Below, piece by piece: positions 8,647 to 17,660 of a stretch of DNA of 64,000 nucleotides. The stretch lies in the NCBI GenBank assembly GCA_930989765.1, contig CAKNNA010000003.1, positions 1 to 64,000 on the forward strand. The letters are read 5' to 3'. Source of the DNA: an uncultured Clostridium sp. GTDB lineage: Bacteria; Bacillota; Clostridia; TANB77; CAG-508. The position numbers were made by a program, and so were the translations under genes. How positions within the stretch are numbered: position 1 is the stretch's first letter; the number at the start of each line of letters is the position of its first letter. The notes under the pieces are model-generated. The model was given only the letters and a program-made list of their open reading frames with translations, was not told where the DNA came from and made no database searches.

Positions 8647-9666
8647 ATGAAAGAACAAGTTGAAAAAATCAAAAATTCAGCAATAGCTGAACTTAGCAAA
8701 ACAGAAACTTTAAAAGAACTGGGAGATTTAAAGGTTAAAACTTTAGGAAAAAAAGGCGAACTTACAACAATACTAAGAGGAATGGGAAGTATTCCAAAAG
8801 AAGAAAGACCAGTAATGGGCGAATTAGTAAATAATGTAAGAGATATATTAGAAGAAGAATTCGCAAAAAAAGAAAAAGAATTAAAAAGAAAAGACCTTGA
8901 AAAAAAATTGCAAACAGAAAATATAGATGTAACAGAGCCAAGTAAAAAAATCAAATTAGGATCAATTCATCCAATAACTCAAATAATAGAAGAGGTAGAA
9001 GATATATTTTTAGGTATGGGATACGAAATTGCAGATGGACCAGAAGTAGAAAAGACATTTTATAATTTTGACCAATTAAATACACCTATAGACCATCCAG
9101 CAAGAGACATACAAGATACTTTTTACATTAATGAAGATATAGTTTTAAGAAGCCAAACATCTCCAGTACAAGCAAGAGTTATGGAAAATAAGAAACCACC
9201 AATAAAAATAATTTGTCCTGGTACAGTATATCGTTCTGATAGCATAGATAGCACACATTCACCAGTATTTCATCAAGTAGAAGGGTTAGTTGTAGATAAA
9301 AATATAGCAATGACAGATTTAAAAGGAACATTAGAGATGTTTACTAAAAAATGTTTAGGAGAAAACACAAAAATAAGATTTAGACCACATCACTTCCCTT
9401 TCACAGAGCCTAGTGCAGAAGCTGATGTATCATGCTTTGTATGTGGTGGAAAAGGTTGCAAAGTTTGTAAAGGAGAAGGATGGATAGAATTACTTGGCTG
9501 TGGAATGGTACATCCAAAAGTTTTAAAAAATTGTAATATAGACCCAGAAATATATTCAGGTTTTGCTTTTGGCTTTGGAGTAGAAAGAATAGCAATGGCA
9601 AAATTTGGTATAGAAGATATGAGACTTTTATATGAAAATGATGTAAGATTTTTAAAACAATTTTAA
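8647..9666 (+). CDS. pheS: Phenylalanyl-tRNA synthetase alpha subunit
   Basis: This 339-residue catalytic subunit of the alpha2-beta2 enzyme has the usual length. The first 85 or so residues form the coiled-coil tRNA-binding arm. The class II core follows, with [10 protein letters not shown], the [16 protein letters not shown] motif 2 region, a [17 protein letters not shown]ys pattern and the motif 3 stretch GFGVERIAM near the end. AGGAGG lies 5 bases before the ATG. It lies behind the T-box with pheT 110 bases downstream, the standard operon. It attaches Phe to tRNA-Phe in the cytoplasm. Confidence 0.97.
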   Translation: MKEQVEKIKNSAIAELSKTETLKELGDLKVKTLGKKGELTTILRGMGSIPKEERPVMGELVNNVRDILEEEFAKKEKELKRKDLEKKLQTENIDVTEPSKKIKLGSIHPITQIIEEVEDIFLGMGYEIADGPEVEKTFYNFDQLNTPIDHPARDIQDTFYINEDIVLRSQTSPVQARVMENKKPPIKIICPGTVYRSDSIDSTHSPVFHQVEGLVVDKNIAMTDLKGTLEMFTKKCLGENTKIRFRPHHFPFTEPSAEADVSCFVCGGKGCKVCKGEGWIELLGCGMVHPKVLKNCNIDPEIYSGFAFGFGVERIAMAKFGIEDMRLLYENDVRFLKQF

Positions 9667-9776
9667 ATATAATTGGTTTTGAAAAAATTTAAAAGTCAAA
9701 AAAATATAAAAAAGAAAGAAGATAGTAAAGAACATCTAGCAAAATTTAAACAAAATAAAAAAATAAGGAGGAAAAA

Positions 9777-12179
9777 ATGAAAGCAAGTAGAGAATGGTTA
9801 GAAGAATATTCAAGTATTGATGTTGAAACTTTCAAGTTAGGAGACATTCTAACAATGGCAGGTCAAAAAGTGGAAGAAATAATACAAAAAGGAACAGACA
9901 TAAAAAATGTAGTAGTTGGTAAAATTCTAAAAATCGAAAAACATCCAAATGCAGATAAATTGGTTATAACAGAAGTAGATGTAGGAACAGAAAAACTTCA
10001 AATAGTAACAGGAGCAAATAACATAAAAGAAGGTGACATAGTCCCAATAGCAAAAGATGGAGCAGAACTTCCAGGAGGAGTTAAAATAAAACTTGGAAAA
10101 CTAAGGGGAATAGATTCTTGTGGAATGATGTGTTCTGTCGGAGAATTAGGGCTTGACATAGCAGACTATCCAGGACAAATTGATCATGGAATAATGATTT
10201 TAGATAAATCATTAGAAAATAAGCTAGGAGAAGATATAGTAGATATACTAAACTTAAAAGAAGAAATAATAGATTTTGAAATAACACCAAACAGACCAGA
10301 TTGTTTATCAATAGAAGGATTAGGAAGAGAAACAGCAGTAGCACTTGGCAAGAAATTTAAAAATCCAAGAGAAAATCTAGATAAATTAGAAGTAGAAACA
10401 AAACCTGAGTTAGAAGGATTAAAAGTAGATATAGAAGCACCAGATTTATGTTATAGATATGTTGCAAGAATTGTAAAAAATGTAAAAATACAAGAATCAC
10501 CAGAATGGCTAAAAAGAAGATTAAAAGCATGTGGAATAAGAAGTATAAATAACATAGTAGATATAACAAATTATGTAATGCTAGAATTAGGCCAGCCAAT
10601 GCATGCATTTGATATAAACTCAATAGAAGGAAAACATATAACAGTAAGAAGAGCAAAGACAAAAGAAAAAATAACAACACTAGATAATATAGAAAGACAA
10701 TTAGACGAAACAGATTTAGTAATAGCAGATGACAAAAAAGCTGTAGCAATAGCAGGTGTAATGGGAGGTCAAAATTCAGAAATTGAAGAAACAACAAAAA
10801 CAGTAGTATTTGAATCAGCAGTATTTTATGGAGGAGCAGTAAGAAAAACAGCAAAAAAAGTAGGATTAAGAACAGAAAGTTCATCAAGATTTGAAAAAGG
10901 CTTATCTGCAGAAAATGCACTAAGAGCAGCAAATAGAGCAGTAGAACTTGTAGTAATGTTAAATGCAGGAGAAGAAGTAGAAGGAAAAATAGATAATTAT
11001 CCAACAAAGCAAAAAATAAATAAAATAAAATTAGAGCCTGAAAAAATAAATAATCTATTAGGAACAAAAATTGCAAAAGAACAAATGATAGAGATTTTGC
11101 TAAATTTAGGCTTAAAGATAGAAAATGATATAATAACAGTACCATATTATAGAATGGACCTAGAACAAATGGCAGACATAGCAGAAGAAGTTGCAAGATT
11201 TTATGGATATGACAAATTAGAAACAACACTAATAAAAGCAGACACAACAATAGGAATTAGAAATAAAGAACAAAAAATAGAGCAAAAAATAAGACAAATT
11301 TTAAAAATAAGTGGTCTATCTGAAATATACACATATGGATTTATAAATGAAAAAGAACTAGATAAATCAAATATAAAAGAAGAACTAAAAAAAGAAGCAA
11401 TATGTGTTAAAAACCCATTAAGTGATGACTATAAATACATGAGACCATCAACATTGCCAAGCATGATGAAAGTAATAAGCTTTAATCAAAACCAAAAAAA
11501 TCTAGAAGCAAAATTATTTGATATATCTAGAAGTTACAAAAATATAGGAAATAAAATAGAAAAAGGTGAAGTACCAGAAGAAGAAAAAATATTAACAATA
11601 GGAATGTATGGAGAAAATTTAGACTTTTATGTATTAAAAGGACTTGTAGAAAATATATTAGAAGAAGCATCAATAAATAGATACGACATAGAAAAAGAGC
11701 AAGAAAATAGATCATATCATCCAGGAAGATGTGCAAATATAAAAATAGGAATAGACACAATCGCAACATTTGGAGAAATACATCCAGAAGTATTAGAAAA
11801 TTATGATATAGAAAAAAGAATATATCTTGCAGAAATAAATATAACAAAACTTACAAAATATTCTAGAGCAAACAAAAAATATGAAGAAATTGCAAAATTC
11901 CCAGCAATAGAAAGAGATTTAGCAGTAATTGTAGATGAAAAAATAGAAGCAGGACAAATTGAAAAAGTAATAATCAAAAAAGCAAAAAAAGTTCTAGAAG
12001 AAGTAAAAATCTTTGATATTTATAGAAGTGAAAAATTTGGAACAGACAAAAAAAGCATTGCATATGCTTTGAAGTTTAGAGATAAAAATAGGACATTAAA
12101 TGATGAGGAAATAGATGAAATCATGAAAAATATAGTAGATGAATTGCAAAAGATATTTGGAGCAGAATTAAGAAAATAA
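9777..12179 (+). CDS. pheT: Phenylalanyl-tRNA synthetase beta subunit
   Basis: The 800-residue product has the full bacterial PheT layout. An N-terminal OB-fold tRNA-binding domain occupies about 40-150 (EKHPNADKL, VTGANNI). B3/B4 follows, which in this family hydrolyses Tyr-tRNA-Phe, with CGIRSINNIVDITNYVM near 260. Then come B5, the catalytic-like core (LRTESSSRFEKGL is the B3/B4 end) and an anticodon-binding FDX-ACB domain at the C-terminus (FPAIERDLAVIVDE...). AGGAGG precedes the ATG. It shares the pheS T-box transcript, and an R1-type hairpin ending in a T run 7 bases past the stop probably terminates the operon. Confidence 0.97.
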   Translation: MKASREWLEEYSSIDVETFKLGDILTMAGQKVEEIIQKGTDIKNVVVGKILKIEKHPNADKLVITEVDVGTEKLQIVTGANNIKEGDIVPIAKDGAELPGGVKIKLGKLRGIDSCGMMCSVGELGLDIADYPGQIDHGIMILDKSLENKLGEDIVDILNLKEEIIDFEITPNRPDCLSIEGLGRETAVALGKKFKNPRENLDKLEVETKPELEGLKVDIEAPDLCYRYVARIVKNVKIQESPEWLKRRLKACGIRSINNIVDITNYVMLELGQPMHAFDINSIEGKHITVRRAKTKEKITTLDNIERQLDETDLVIADDKKAVAIAGVMGGQNSEIEETTKTVVFESAVFYGGAVRKTAKKVGLRTESSSRFEKGLSAENALRAANRAVELVVMLNAGEEVEGKIDNYPTKQKINKIKLEPEKINNLLGTKIAKEQMIEILLNLGLKIENDIITVPYYRMDLEQMADIAEEVARFYGYDKLETTLIKADTTIGIRNKEQKIEQKIRQILKISGLSEIYTYGFINEKELDKSNIKEELKKEAICVKNPLSDDYKYMRPSTLPSMMKVISFNQNQKNLEAKLFDISRSYKNIGNKIEKGEVPEEEKILTIGMYGENLDFYVLKGLVENILEEASINRYDIEKEQENRSYHPGRCANIKIGIDTIATFGEIHPEVLENYDIEKRIYLAEINITKLTKYSRANKKYEEIAKFPAIERDLAVIVDEKIEAGQIEKVIIKKAKKVLEEVKIFDIYRSEKFGTDKKSIAYALKFRDKNRTLNDEEIDEIMKNIVDELQKIFGAELRK

Positions 12180-12185
12180 CATTTT

Positions 12186-12220
12186 GAACTTTAGGGATGT
12201 TCCTTAAAGTTCAATTTTTT
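12186..12220 (+). terminator. R1 hairpin repeat serving as pheT terminator
   Basis: GAACTTTA-GGGATGTTCC-TTAAAGTTC is an imperfect palindrome of 27 bases followed by AATTTTTT. It is the first of seven R1-family copies in the window; it carries GGGATG where most copies have GGGACG. Confidence 0.7.
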
Positions 12221-12321
12221 AAACTTATATATTATTTTCCATTAAGACTTCTCTATTTTTAAAATTGAGCTGTAAATTGTAACAGACTTGAAGGTAATAA
12301 TCAAATTAATAAAAATTTTTC

Positions 12322-12350
12322 TTGACAAAATACTTACATATTGGTAATAT
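12322..12350 (+). promoter_or_regulatory. Consensus sigma-A promoter for yqeG
   Basis: TTGACA, exactly 17 bases, then TAATAT. It lies 48 bases before the yqeG ATG. Confidence 0.8.
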
Positions 12351-12397
12351 GTAAAATATAAAAAATAAAAAAGTTAATGCACAAAGTGGAGGTAAAC

Positions 12398-12901
12398 ATG
12401 CTGTTATATCCAAATGCATATTTTGAAAAAATAGAAGACATAACAATACAATTTTTAATAAAAAATAAAATAAAAGTATTAATTTTAGATGTAGACAACA
12501 CACTAATAGATCGTAGTAAAAAAATATCAGAAGAAAAAGTAAATTGGGCAAGAGACATAAAAGGCCAAGGGGTCAAATTATATATTCTTTCTAACTCAAA
12601 CAAAAAAGAAAAAGTAAAAAAAATTGCAGAAATTTTAGATATACCATATAAATATTTTGGTCTAAAACCCTTCAAAAAAGGATTTAAAAAAATTGCGCAA
12701 GAATTAAAAGAAGATTCAAAGAAAATTGGAGTAGTAGGTGACCAAATTTTTACAGACATATGGGGAGGAAATAGATGCAAAATGTTTACAATTCTAGTAG
12801 ACCCAATAAAAGAAAATGATTATTGGTACACATTATGGAAAAGACCAATAGAAAATAAAATCAAAAAGAAAATAACAAAGGAGAAAAAAGATGTATTTTA
12901 A
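12398..12901 (+). CDS. yqeG: YqeG-family HAD phosphatase
   Basis: The ATG at 12398 follows GGAGG by 7 bases; the upstream ATG 12377 has no such site. The 167-residue product is a HAD-superfamily phosphatase of the YqeG (HAD subfamily IIIA) type. DVDNTL supplies the nucleophile Asp31 and the acid/base Asp33, LSNSN is motif II, and VGDQIFTDIWGGNR is the Mg-binding motif IV. The family's substrate is not settled; YqeG orthologues often neighbour ribosome-assembly genes, which is not the case here. The gene overlaps the prepilin peptidase start by 11 bases, so the two are co-translated. Confidence 0.88.
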   Translation: MLLYPNAYFEKIEDITIQFLIKNKIKVLILDVDNTLIDRSKKISEEKVNWARDIKGQGVKLYILSNSNKKEKVKKIAEILDIPYKYFGLKPFKKGFKKIAQELKEDSKKIGVVGDQIFTDIWGGNRCKMFTILVDPIKENDYWYTLWKRPIENKIKKKITKEKKDVF

Positions 12902-13640
12902 TGATGTTCACATAGCATATTATGTAATTGCCGCAATATTAGGAATTTTTGTAGGTCAATTTACAGATTGGATGAATAAAAGGCTACCAGAATACAAAAA
13001 AGTATTCACATTAGATATATTTAGAGAATATAAATCAAATTTTAAGCCAAATTATATACTAATGTTATTAACTGCCATAATATATGTAACAATTATATAT
13101 GTTTATGGTATAAAAGAAACCTTTATTGCAAATCTAGATTTAATTAAATATATATTACTTACACCAATGCTTATATCTGCATTTGTAATTGATTATAAAT
13201 ATCAAATAATACCAAATAGGCTTAATTTAACTATATTTGAAGTAGGACTAGCTTTTTGTTTTATATATGGATTGTCAGATGTTGCAATTGCAATAAATAT
13301 GTTTTTTGGAATGCTTGCAGGAGCAGGAATCTTTTTCTTAATAACATTTCTTGGTGGCATATTTTATGGAAAAGAAGCAATGGGATTTGGCGATGTTAAA
13401 TTAATGGGAGCACTTGGATTATATTTTGGACTATCTAATATAATAATTATAACATTACTATCATTCTTAATTGGAGCATTATTAAGTGTTATTTTACTAC
13501 TTTCAAAAGTTAAAAAATCTAATGAATATATACCATTTGGACCATTTATTGTAATAGGAGCATTTATAAGTATTTATGTACCTTTTGAAGCGATAAAAAA
13601 TATCTTACTTGAAATTTTTACATTAGGATTATACAGCTAA
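12891..13640 (+). CDS. A24-family prepilin peptidase without methylase domain
   Basis: This 249-residue polytopic membrane protein has about seven hydrophobic segments. The two catalytic aspartates of A24 aspartyl proteases are visible in AFVIDYKYQIIPNRL (around 105) and GFGDVKLMGALG (around 165). The N-terminal CxxC zinc/methylase region of full PilD proteins is missing, as in archaeal-type and CpaA/TadV peptidases. It would cleave type IV pilin-like leader peptides at the inner face of the membrane. No pilin genes are in this window. It overlaps yqeG by 11 bases. Confidence 0.8.
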   Translation: MYFNDVHIAYYVIAAILGIFVGQFTDWMNKRLPEYKKVFTLDIFREYKSNFKPNYILMLLTAIIYVTIIYVYGIKETFIANLDLIKYILLTPMLISAFVIDYKYQIIPNRLNLTIFEVGLAFCFIYGLSDVAIAINMFFGMLAGAGIFFLITFLGGIFYGKEAMGFGDVKLMGALGLYFGLSNIIIITLLSFLIGALLSVILLLSKVKKSNEYIPFGPFIVIGAFISIYVPFEAIKNILLEIFTLGLYS

Positions 13641-13670
13641 AATAAATAAGAATATAAAGGTGGGAGTTTT

Positions 13671-14729
13671 ATGAATCCAAAATTGCAATGGTTAAGAAAC
13701 AAAATGAATGGATTAGATTTGCAAGGCATAATAATATCAAACCCTGTAAATATACGATACTTAACTAATATAAATGCAGAAGGTGTGTTATTATTAACCA
13801 GAAAAGAGAATATATATATAACAGATGCAAGATATATAGAATATGTGCATAGTACACTAACACTATATGATGAAATTATAGTATATGATATAAACGATGT
13901 TTCAAAAGACGATTATGAAAATTTCTTTCTATTTTGTGAAAATGTAGGTTTTGAAGAACATTATGTAACATATGCAGAATATAAAGAATTTATGAGAAAA
14001 TATAAAATAAATAATCTAGTAGAAACGGAATATATTATAGAAAAGCAAAGAATGATAAAAGATGAAGATGAACTAAAAAACATAATAAAAGCTTGTAATA
14101 TAACAGACGAATGTTTTAAACACATTTTAAAATACATTAAACCAGGAATGACAGAAAAGCAAATAGCAAAAGAAATAAATGACTATTTTGAACTTAATGC
14201 ACAAGGACTGGCATTTGACACAATAGTCGCATCTGGAGAAAACACATCAATGCCACATGCAATTCCAGGCAACAGAAAAATTCAAAACAAAGACATAATC
14301 ACAATAGATATGGGATGTACTGTAAATGGATACTCGTCAGATATGACCAGAACATTTTTTGTAGGAGAAGTACCAGAAGAAGTAAAACCAGTATATGATT
14401 TAGTACTAAAAAATCAAGTTCAAACAATGCAAGATTTCAAAGATGGAGTAAGCACAAGATTACTTACAAAAATGGTAGAAAATGATTTTAAATTACACGA
14501 CTTTTGTTTAGTTCATAGTTTAGGGCATGGTTTAGGCTTAGAAATACATGAATTGCCTTATATAAGCTATAGAAGTGATACTCAATTAAAGGAGAATATG
14601 GTAGTAACAAATGAACCTGGAATATATTTGCCAGGAAAATTTGGTGTAAGAATAGAAGATACAGTCCAAATTACAAAATTTGGATGTATAAGTTTAACAA
14701 ATTCTGAGAAAAATTATATTGTAATATAA
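13671..14729 (+). CDS. M24 family Xaa-Pro aminopeptidase
   Basis: Cytosolic metallopeptidase of 352 residues that releases N-terminal residues next to proline. A creatinase-like N-terminal domain occupies 1-125. The pita-bread catalytic domain carries all five metal ligands: Asp in TIDMGC, Asp in SSDMTRT, His in LVHSLGHGLG, Glu in TNEPGIY and Glu in VRIEDTV. GGTGGGAG precedes the ATG. It lies directly before efp, a gene order common in Bacillota, but efp has its own promoter. The PepQ/YqhT type is likely. Confidence 0.92.
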   Translation: MNPKLQWLRNKMNGLDLQGIIISNPVNIRYLTNINAEGVLLLTRKENIYITDARYIEYVHSTLTLYDEIIVYDINDVSKDDYENFFLFCENVGFEEHYVTYAEYKEFMRKYKINNLVETEYIIEKQRMIKDEDELKNIIKACNITDECFKHILKYIKPGMTEKQIAKEINDYFELNAQGLAFDTIVASGENTSMPHAIPGNRKIQNKDIITIDMGCTVNGYSSDMTRTFFVGEVPEEVKPVYDLVLKNQVQTMQDFKDGVSTRLLTKMVENDFKLHDFCLVHSLGHGLGLEIHELPYISYRSDTQLKENMVVTNEPGIYLPGKFGVRIEDTVQITKFGCISLTNSEKNYIVI

Positions 14730-14734
14730 ATACT

Positions 14735-14763
14735 TGATTTTTAACCCAAAATGTAGTAAAATA
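14735..14763 (+). promoter_or_regulatory. Promoter for efp
   Basis: TTGATT, a 17-base spacer and TAAAAT lie about 40 bases before the efp start. Confidence 0.6.
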
Positions 14764-14801
14764 GATAAAGTTAAATACGAAAAAATGAAAGGAGAATAAA
14801 A

Positions 14802-15368
14802 ATGGCAGGAGTTTACTCAGCAGGAGATTTTAGAAATGGAACAACATTCGGAATGGAGGGAAATGTATATAGGGTAGTTGAATTTCAACATGTAAAACCG
14901 GGAAAAGGATCAGCATTTGTAAGAACAAAACTAAAAAATGTGATAACAGGAGCAACTATTGAAAAAACATTTAATCCATCAGACAAATTTCCAGGAGCAG
15001 AAATAGAAAAGAAAACAATGCAATATTTATATAATGATGGTGGATTATACTATTTTATGGACAATGAAACATATGACCAATTACCATTAAATGAAGAACA
15101 ATTAGGAGACTGTTTAAAATACTTAAAAGAAAATATGGAAGTTACAATACTTTCATACAAAGGAAAAGTATTTGCAGTAGAGCCACCAACATTTGTTGAA
15201 TTAGAAGTTACATATACAGAGCCAGGATTTAGTGGAAACACAACAACAACATCAGGAAAACCTGCAAAACTAGAAACTGGTTTAGAATTACAAGTTCCAT
15301 TATTTGTAAACATAGGAGATGTACTAAGAATAGACACAAGAACTTGTGAATATATGGAAAGAGTATAG
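14802..15368 (+). CDS. efp: Elongation factor P
   Basis: EF-P relieves ribosomes stalled at polyproline. The 188 residues show the KOW-like N-terminal domain with the loop [15 protein letters not shown], whose Lys at the tip is the usual modification site or contact residue. Two OB domains follow, ending in [17 protein letters not shown], a strongly conserved finish. AAAGGAG precedes the ATG. The next gene starts 13 bases after the stop, so the two form an operon. Confidence 0.97.
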   Translation: MAGVYSAGDFRNGTTFGMEGNVYRVVEFQHVKPGKGSAFVRTKLKNVITGATIEKTFNPSDKFPGAEIEKKTMQYLYNDGGLYYFMDNETYDQLPLNEEQLGDCLKYLKENMEVTILSYKGKVFAVEPPTFVELEVTYTEPGFSGNTTTTSGKPAKLETGLELQVPLFVNIGDVLRIDTRTCEYMERV

Positions 15369-15381
15369 AAAGGTGAATTTA

Positions 15382-15876
15382 ATGAGTCATTTTTTAAAAG
15401 ATGAATATAGAAAATTTTTAGAAGATATAGAAAAAAATATAAAAAATAAGGAAGATTTAAACTATGTCCAAAAAAGATTTTCAGAATTTATGGAAAAATT
15501 TATAGAAAACATGGACACAAATGTAACATTAAAAGAAGAAAAAATAGAAATACTAGAACAAAATCAAAAAAAACTTGAAAAAAGATTGGAAAAAATCCAA
15601 GAAGTAATAGACAACATAGAAAAAGACATTTATGCAGAAGATGGTTTTGATTTTGAAATAGTGTGCCCATATTGTAACTATGAATTTGTAATAGACATGG
15701 ACGAAAACCAAAAAGAAGTAAAATGTCCAGAATGTAATAATATAATAGAGTTAGACTGGTCTGGAAACCCAGAAGATGACGAATGTACAGGCCACTGCTC
15801 AGGATGTACAGGGTGTGATTCAGAAGATGAGTTCGAGTCAGATGATGAAGACAATTCTGAAGATGATGATATGTAA
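15382..15876 (+). CDS. CD1247-like coiled-coil protein with zinc ribbon and acidic tail
   Basis: ATG 15382 follows AAAGGTG by 9 bases and is preferred to an in-frame ATG at 15346 inside efp. The 164-residue product has a helical, coiled-coil N-terminal half (EEKIEILEQNQKKLEKRL). A zinc ribbon follows (CPYCNYEF...CPECNN), then a second Cys cluster (CTGHCSGCTGC), and it ends in an Asp/Glu/Ser tail. Clostridial proteins of this architecture are annotated as CD1247 N-terminal domain proteins and are often found after efp. The function is unknown; DNA or RNA contact via the ribbon is a guess. Confidence 0.75.
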   Translation: MSHFLKDEYRKFLEDIEKNIKNKEDLNYVQKRFSEFMEKFIENMDTNVTLKEEKIEILEQNQKKLEKRLEKIQEVIDNIEKDIYAEDGFDFEIVCPYCNYEFVIDMDENQKEVKCPECNNIIELDWSGNPEDDECTGHCSGCTGCDSEDEFESDDEDNSEDDDM

Positions 15877-15900
15877 ATAGTACAATTAAAAATTATAAAG

Positions 15901-15945
15901 AGCTGAGATATAAATTTTTAAAATATTTATCTCAGCTTTTATTTT
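15901..15945 (+). terminator. Rho-independent terminator of the efp operon
   Basis: AGCTGAGATA / TATCTCAGCT flank an AT loop and are followed by TTTTATTTTT. Confidence 0.85.
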
Positions 15946-16039
15946 TACTTTAAGAATTATAATATATTTAAGTTACTTCTAAAAAATTAAAATAAAAGCC
16001 AAAAAAGAAAACAAACAGTTCTTAGAATGAAAGATATAC

Positions 16040-16067
16040 TTGAAAATTTTAAATTTTATGATATAAT
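16040..16067 (+). promoter_or_regulatory. Promoter for rubrerythrin
   Basis: TTGAAA, 16 bases, then TATAAT, about 30 bases before the ATG. Confidence 0.65.
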
Positions 16068-16094
16068 CAAACAAACAAAAAAGGAGGAATAAAA

Positions 16095-16646
16095 ATGAAA
16101 GCATATGTATGTAAAATATGTGGATACATCCACTTTGGAGAAGAAGCTCCAGAAAAATGTCCACAATGTGGAGCAGGAAAAGAAGCATTTATAGAAAGAA
16201 AAGAAGAAGTAGGAGCAAAACAATACGCAGATGAACACAGAATAGGTGTAGCACAAGGCTTAGACGAAGAAATAGTAAAAGGTTTAAGAGATAACTTCAA
16301 TGGAGAATGCACAGAAGTTGGAATGTACTTAGCAATGAGCAGACAAGCAGACAGAGAAGGATATCCAGAAATTGCAGAAGCATTCAAAAGATATGCATTT
16401 GAAGAAGCAGAACATGCAGCAAAATTTGCAGAATTATTAGGAGAAATTGTATATCCAGACACAAAGAAAAATGTAATGCTAAGAGCAGAAGCAGAACATG
16501 GAGCATGTGAAGGTAAAAAAGCAATAGCAACAAGAGCAAAAGAATTAGGATATGATGCAATTCACGACACAGTACACGAAATGTGCAAAGATGAAGCACG
16601 TCATGGAAAAGGATTTGAAGGCTTATTAAAGAGATATTTTAATTAA
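16095..16646 (+). CDS. Reverse-type rubrerythrin / NADH peroxidase
   Basis: Oxidative-stress protein of anaerobes that reduces hydrogen peroxide. The 183-residue product has the rubredoxin-like iron site first ([20 protein letters not shown], Cys pairs at about 5/8 and 19/22). The ferritin-like four-helix di-iron domain follows, with [22 protein letters not shown] and [13 protein letters not shown] supplying Glu and His ligands. This reversed domain order distinguishes it from classical rubrerythrin. AAGGAGG precedes the ATG and a strong two-way terminator follows, so it is monocistronic. Confidence 0.93.
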   Translation: MKAYVCKICGYIHFGEEAPEKCPQCGAGKEAFIERKEEVGAKQYADEHRIGVAQGLDEEIVKGLRDNFNGECTEVGMYLAMSRQADREGYPEIAEAFKRYAFEEAEHAAKFAELLGEIVYPDTKKNVMLRAEAEHGACEGKKAIATRAKELGYDAIHDTVHEMCKDEARHGKGFEGLLKRYFN

Positions 16647-16700
16647 ATATAAAGATTGTTACATTTTATAGTATGATACTCTAAAATAAATAATCAAATA

Positions 16701-16750
16701 AAAAGAAAAGATTTTTTTCAAAAAAGAAATGAAAAAATCTTTTCTTTTTT
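16701..16750. terminator. Bidirectional terminator between rubrerythrin and the M23 gene
   Basis: A near-perfect stem AAAAGAAAAGATTTTTTCA / TGAAAAAATCTTTTCTTTT has A runs on one side and T runs on the other. It can serve the two convergent genes. Confidence 0.85.
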
Positions 16751-16761
16751 GAAAAAAATAT

Positions 16762-17337
16762 CTAAAAATAATCTAAAGGATTAACATATTTATCATTAAT
16801 CCTAAATCCCAAATGTAAATGAGGTCCAGTAGTAGCACCATTTGTAGGATTACCATTTTCATCCTTATAATTATTCCCTGAAACCCCATAAACATTTTTA
16901 GGACCAACATATCCAATTATTTGACCTTGTTTAACTAATTCACCTTTATCCACAATAAAATTAGGATCAACATGGCAATAAGTAACTTTAAAATTACCAA
17001 AAGACAAAGTAATAGTATACCCACCAGCACCCAAAAAATTTCTAAAAGTAATAGTTCCATCAGCAATAGCAATAAGCTTAGTTCCTTGCGGTGCAGGAAT
17101 ATCCATACCATAATGAAAACTAGAAGCACCATAAGTTGGAGCTGTTCTTTTTCCAAAAGGAGAACTAATCCTAGTATAGCCAGGGATAGGCCAAACAAAA
17201 CCATTAGGATTTATAGAAATAATTTCATTATAATTTGAATTAAACTCATTAGTATTTCCATAAGTAGGGATAAAAAAGACCGAAATGAAAATAATTAAAA
17301 AAAGTAAAGAAACAAATAAAGTGTAAAAAAGTTTCAG
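16762..17337 (-). CDS. M23 family metallopeptidase with N-terminal membrane anchor
   Basis: Reading upstream of the first ATG adds a continuous frame back to CTG 17335-17337, which follows GAGGTG by 9 bases. The next in-frame Met would remove the catalytic His. The 191-residue protein starts with a hydrophobic anchor or signal (YTLFVSLLFLIIFISVFFIP). A lysostaphin-type M23 domain follows, with the zinc motif HYGMD near 80, VTYCHVD, and GPHLHLG near the end. It should act outside the membrane as a peptidoglycan endopeptidase. The use of CTG as start is inferred; ATT just before it is the alternative. Confidence 0.85.
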   Translation of the reverse strand: MKLFYTLFVSLLFLIIFISVFFIPTYGNTNEFNSNYNEIISINPNGFVWPIPGYTRISSPFGKRTAPTYGASSFHYGMDIPAPQGTKLIAIADGTITFRNFLGAGGYTITLSFGNFKVTYCHVDPNFIVDKGELVKQGQIIGYVGPKNVYGVSGNNYKDENGNPTNGATTGPHLHLGFRINDKYVNPLDYF

Positions 17338-17414
17338 AATAAAATCACCTCTTTTTTGAAATAAATTATGTTAATAATATAACATTTATCATACAAAAAA
17401 GCAATACTTATTTT

Positions 17415-17549
17415 TGTCCTTTTGGGGACAGTCACCCCTGGAACATTTTTACATATTTTTCCTTTATGTCCTTTTGGGGACTGTCACCGAAAGGACATAA
17501 AGGAAAAATATGTAAAAATGTCCCAAGGGTACCTGTCCCCAAAAGGACA
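17415..17549. repeat. R3 long imperfect hairpin of GGGGACAG type
   Basis: About 135 bases fold on themselves. The outer arms TGTCCTTTTGGGGACAG and CTGTCCCCAAAAGGACA match exactly, and inside them 17443-17511 holds 31-base perfect arms around a 15-base loop. Trailing copies of AAAAGGACA follow. Related sequence lies at 48149-48231 and a fragment at 8588-8604. The structure lies in the 323-base gap between the M23 gene and pta, upstream of the pta promoter. I read it as a REP/MITE-like non-autonomous element. Confidence 0.75.
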
Positions 17550-17597
17550 CCCAAAAGGACACTCAAAAGAACAAAAGGATAAAAAATGAAAAAAGGC

Positions 17598-17626
17598 TTG
17601 TTTTTTTCAAATTTTATAGATATAAT
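17598..17626 (+). promoter_or_regulatory. Promoter for pta
   Basis: TTGTTT, 17 bases, then TATAAT, 35 bases before the pta ATG. Confidence 0.55.
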
Positions 17627-17660
17627 AAACCCATAATAAAAATTTAGGAAGGAGCAAAAA

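Noticed and set aside
10357..11250. Long Leu/Phe-rich minus-strand frame of 297 codons inside pheT
   Set aside because: Antisense of an A-rich gene yields Leu/Phe-rich frames; it has no ribosome site or family features.
17415..17549. CRISPR array suggested by repeated GGACA units
   Set aside because: Units form one inverted-repeat hairpin rather than evenly spaced direct repeats, and there are no spacers or cas genes.
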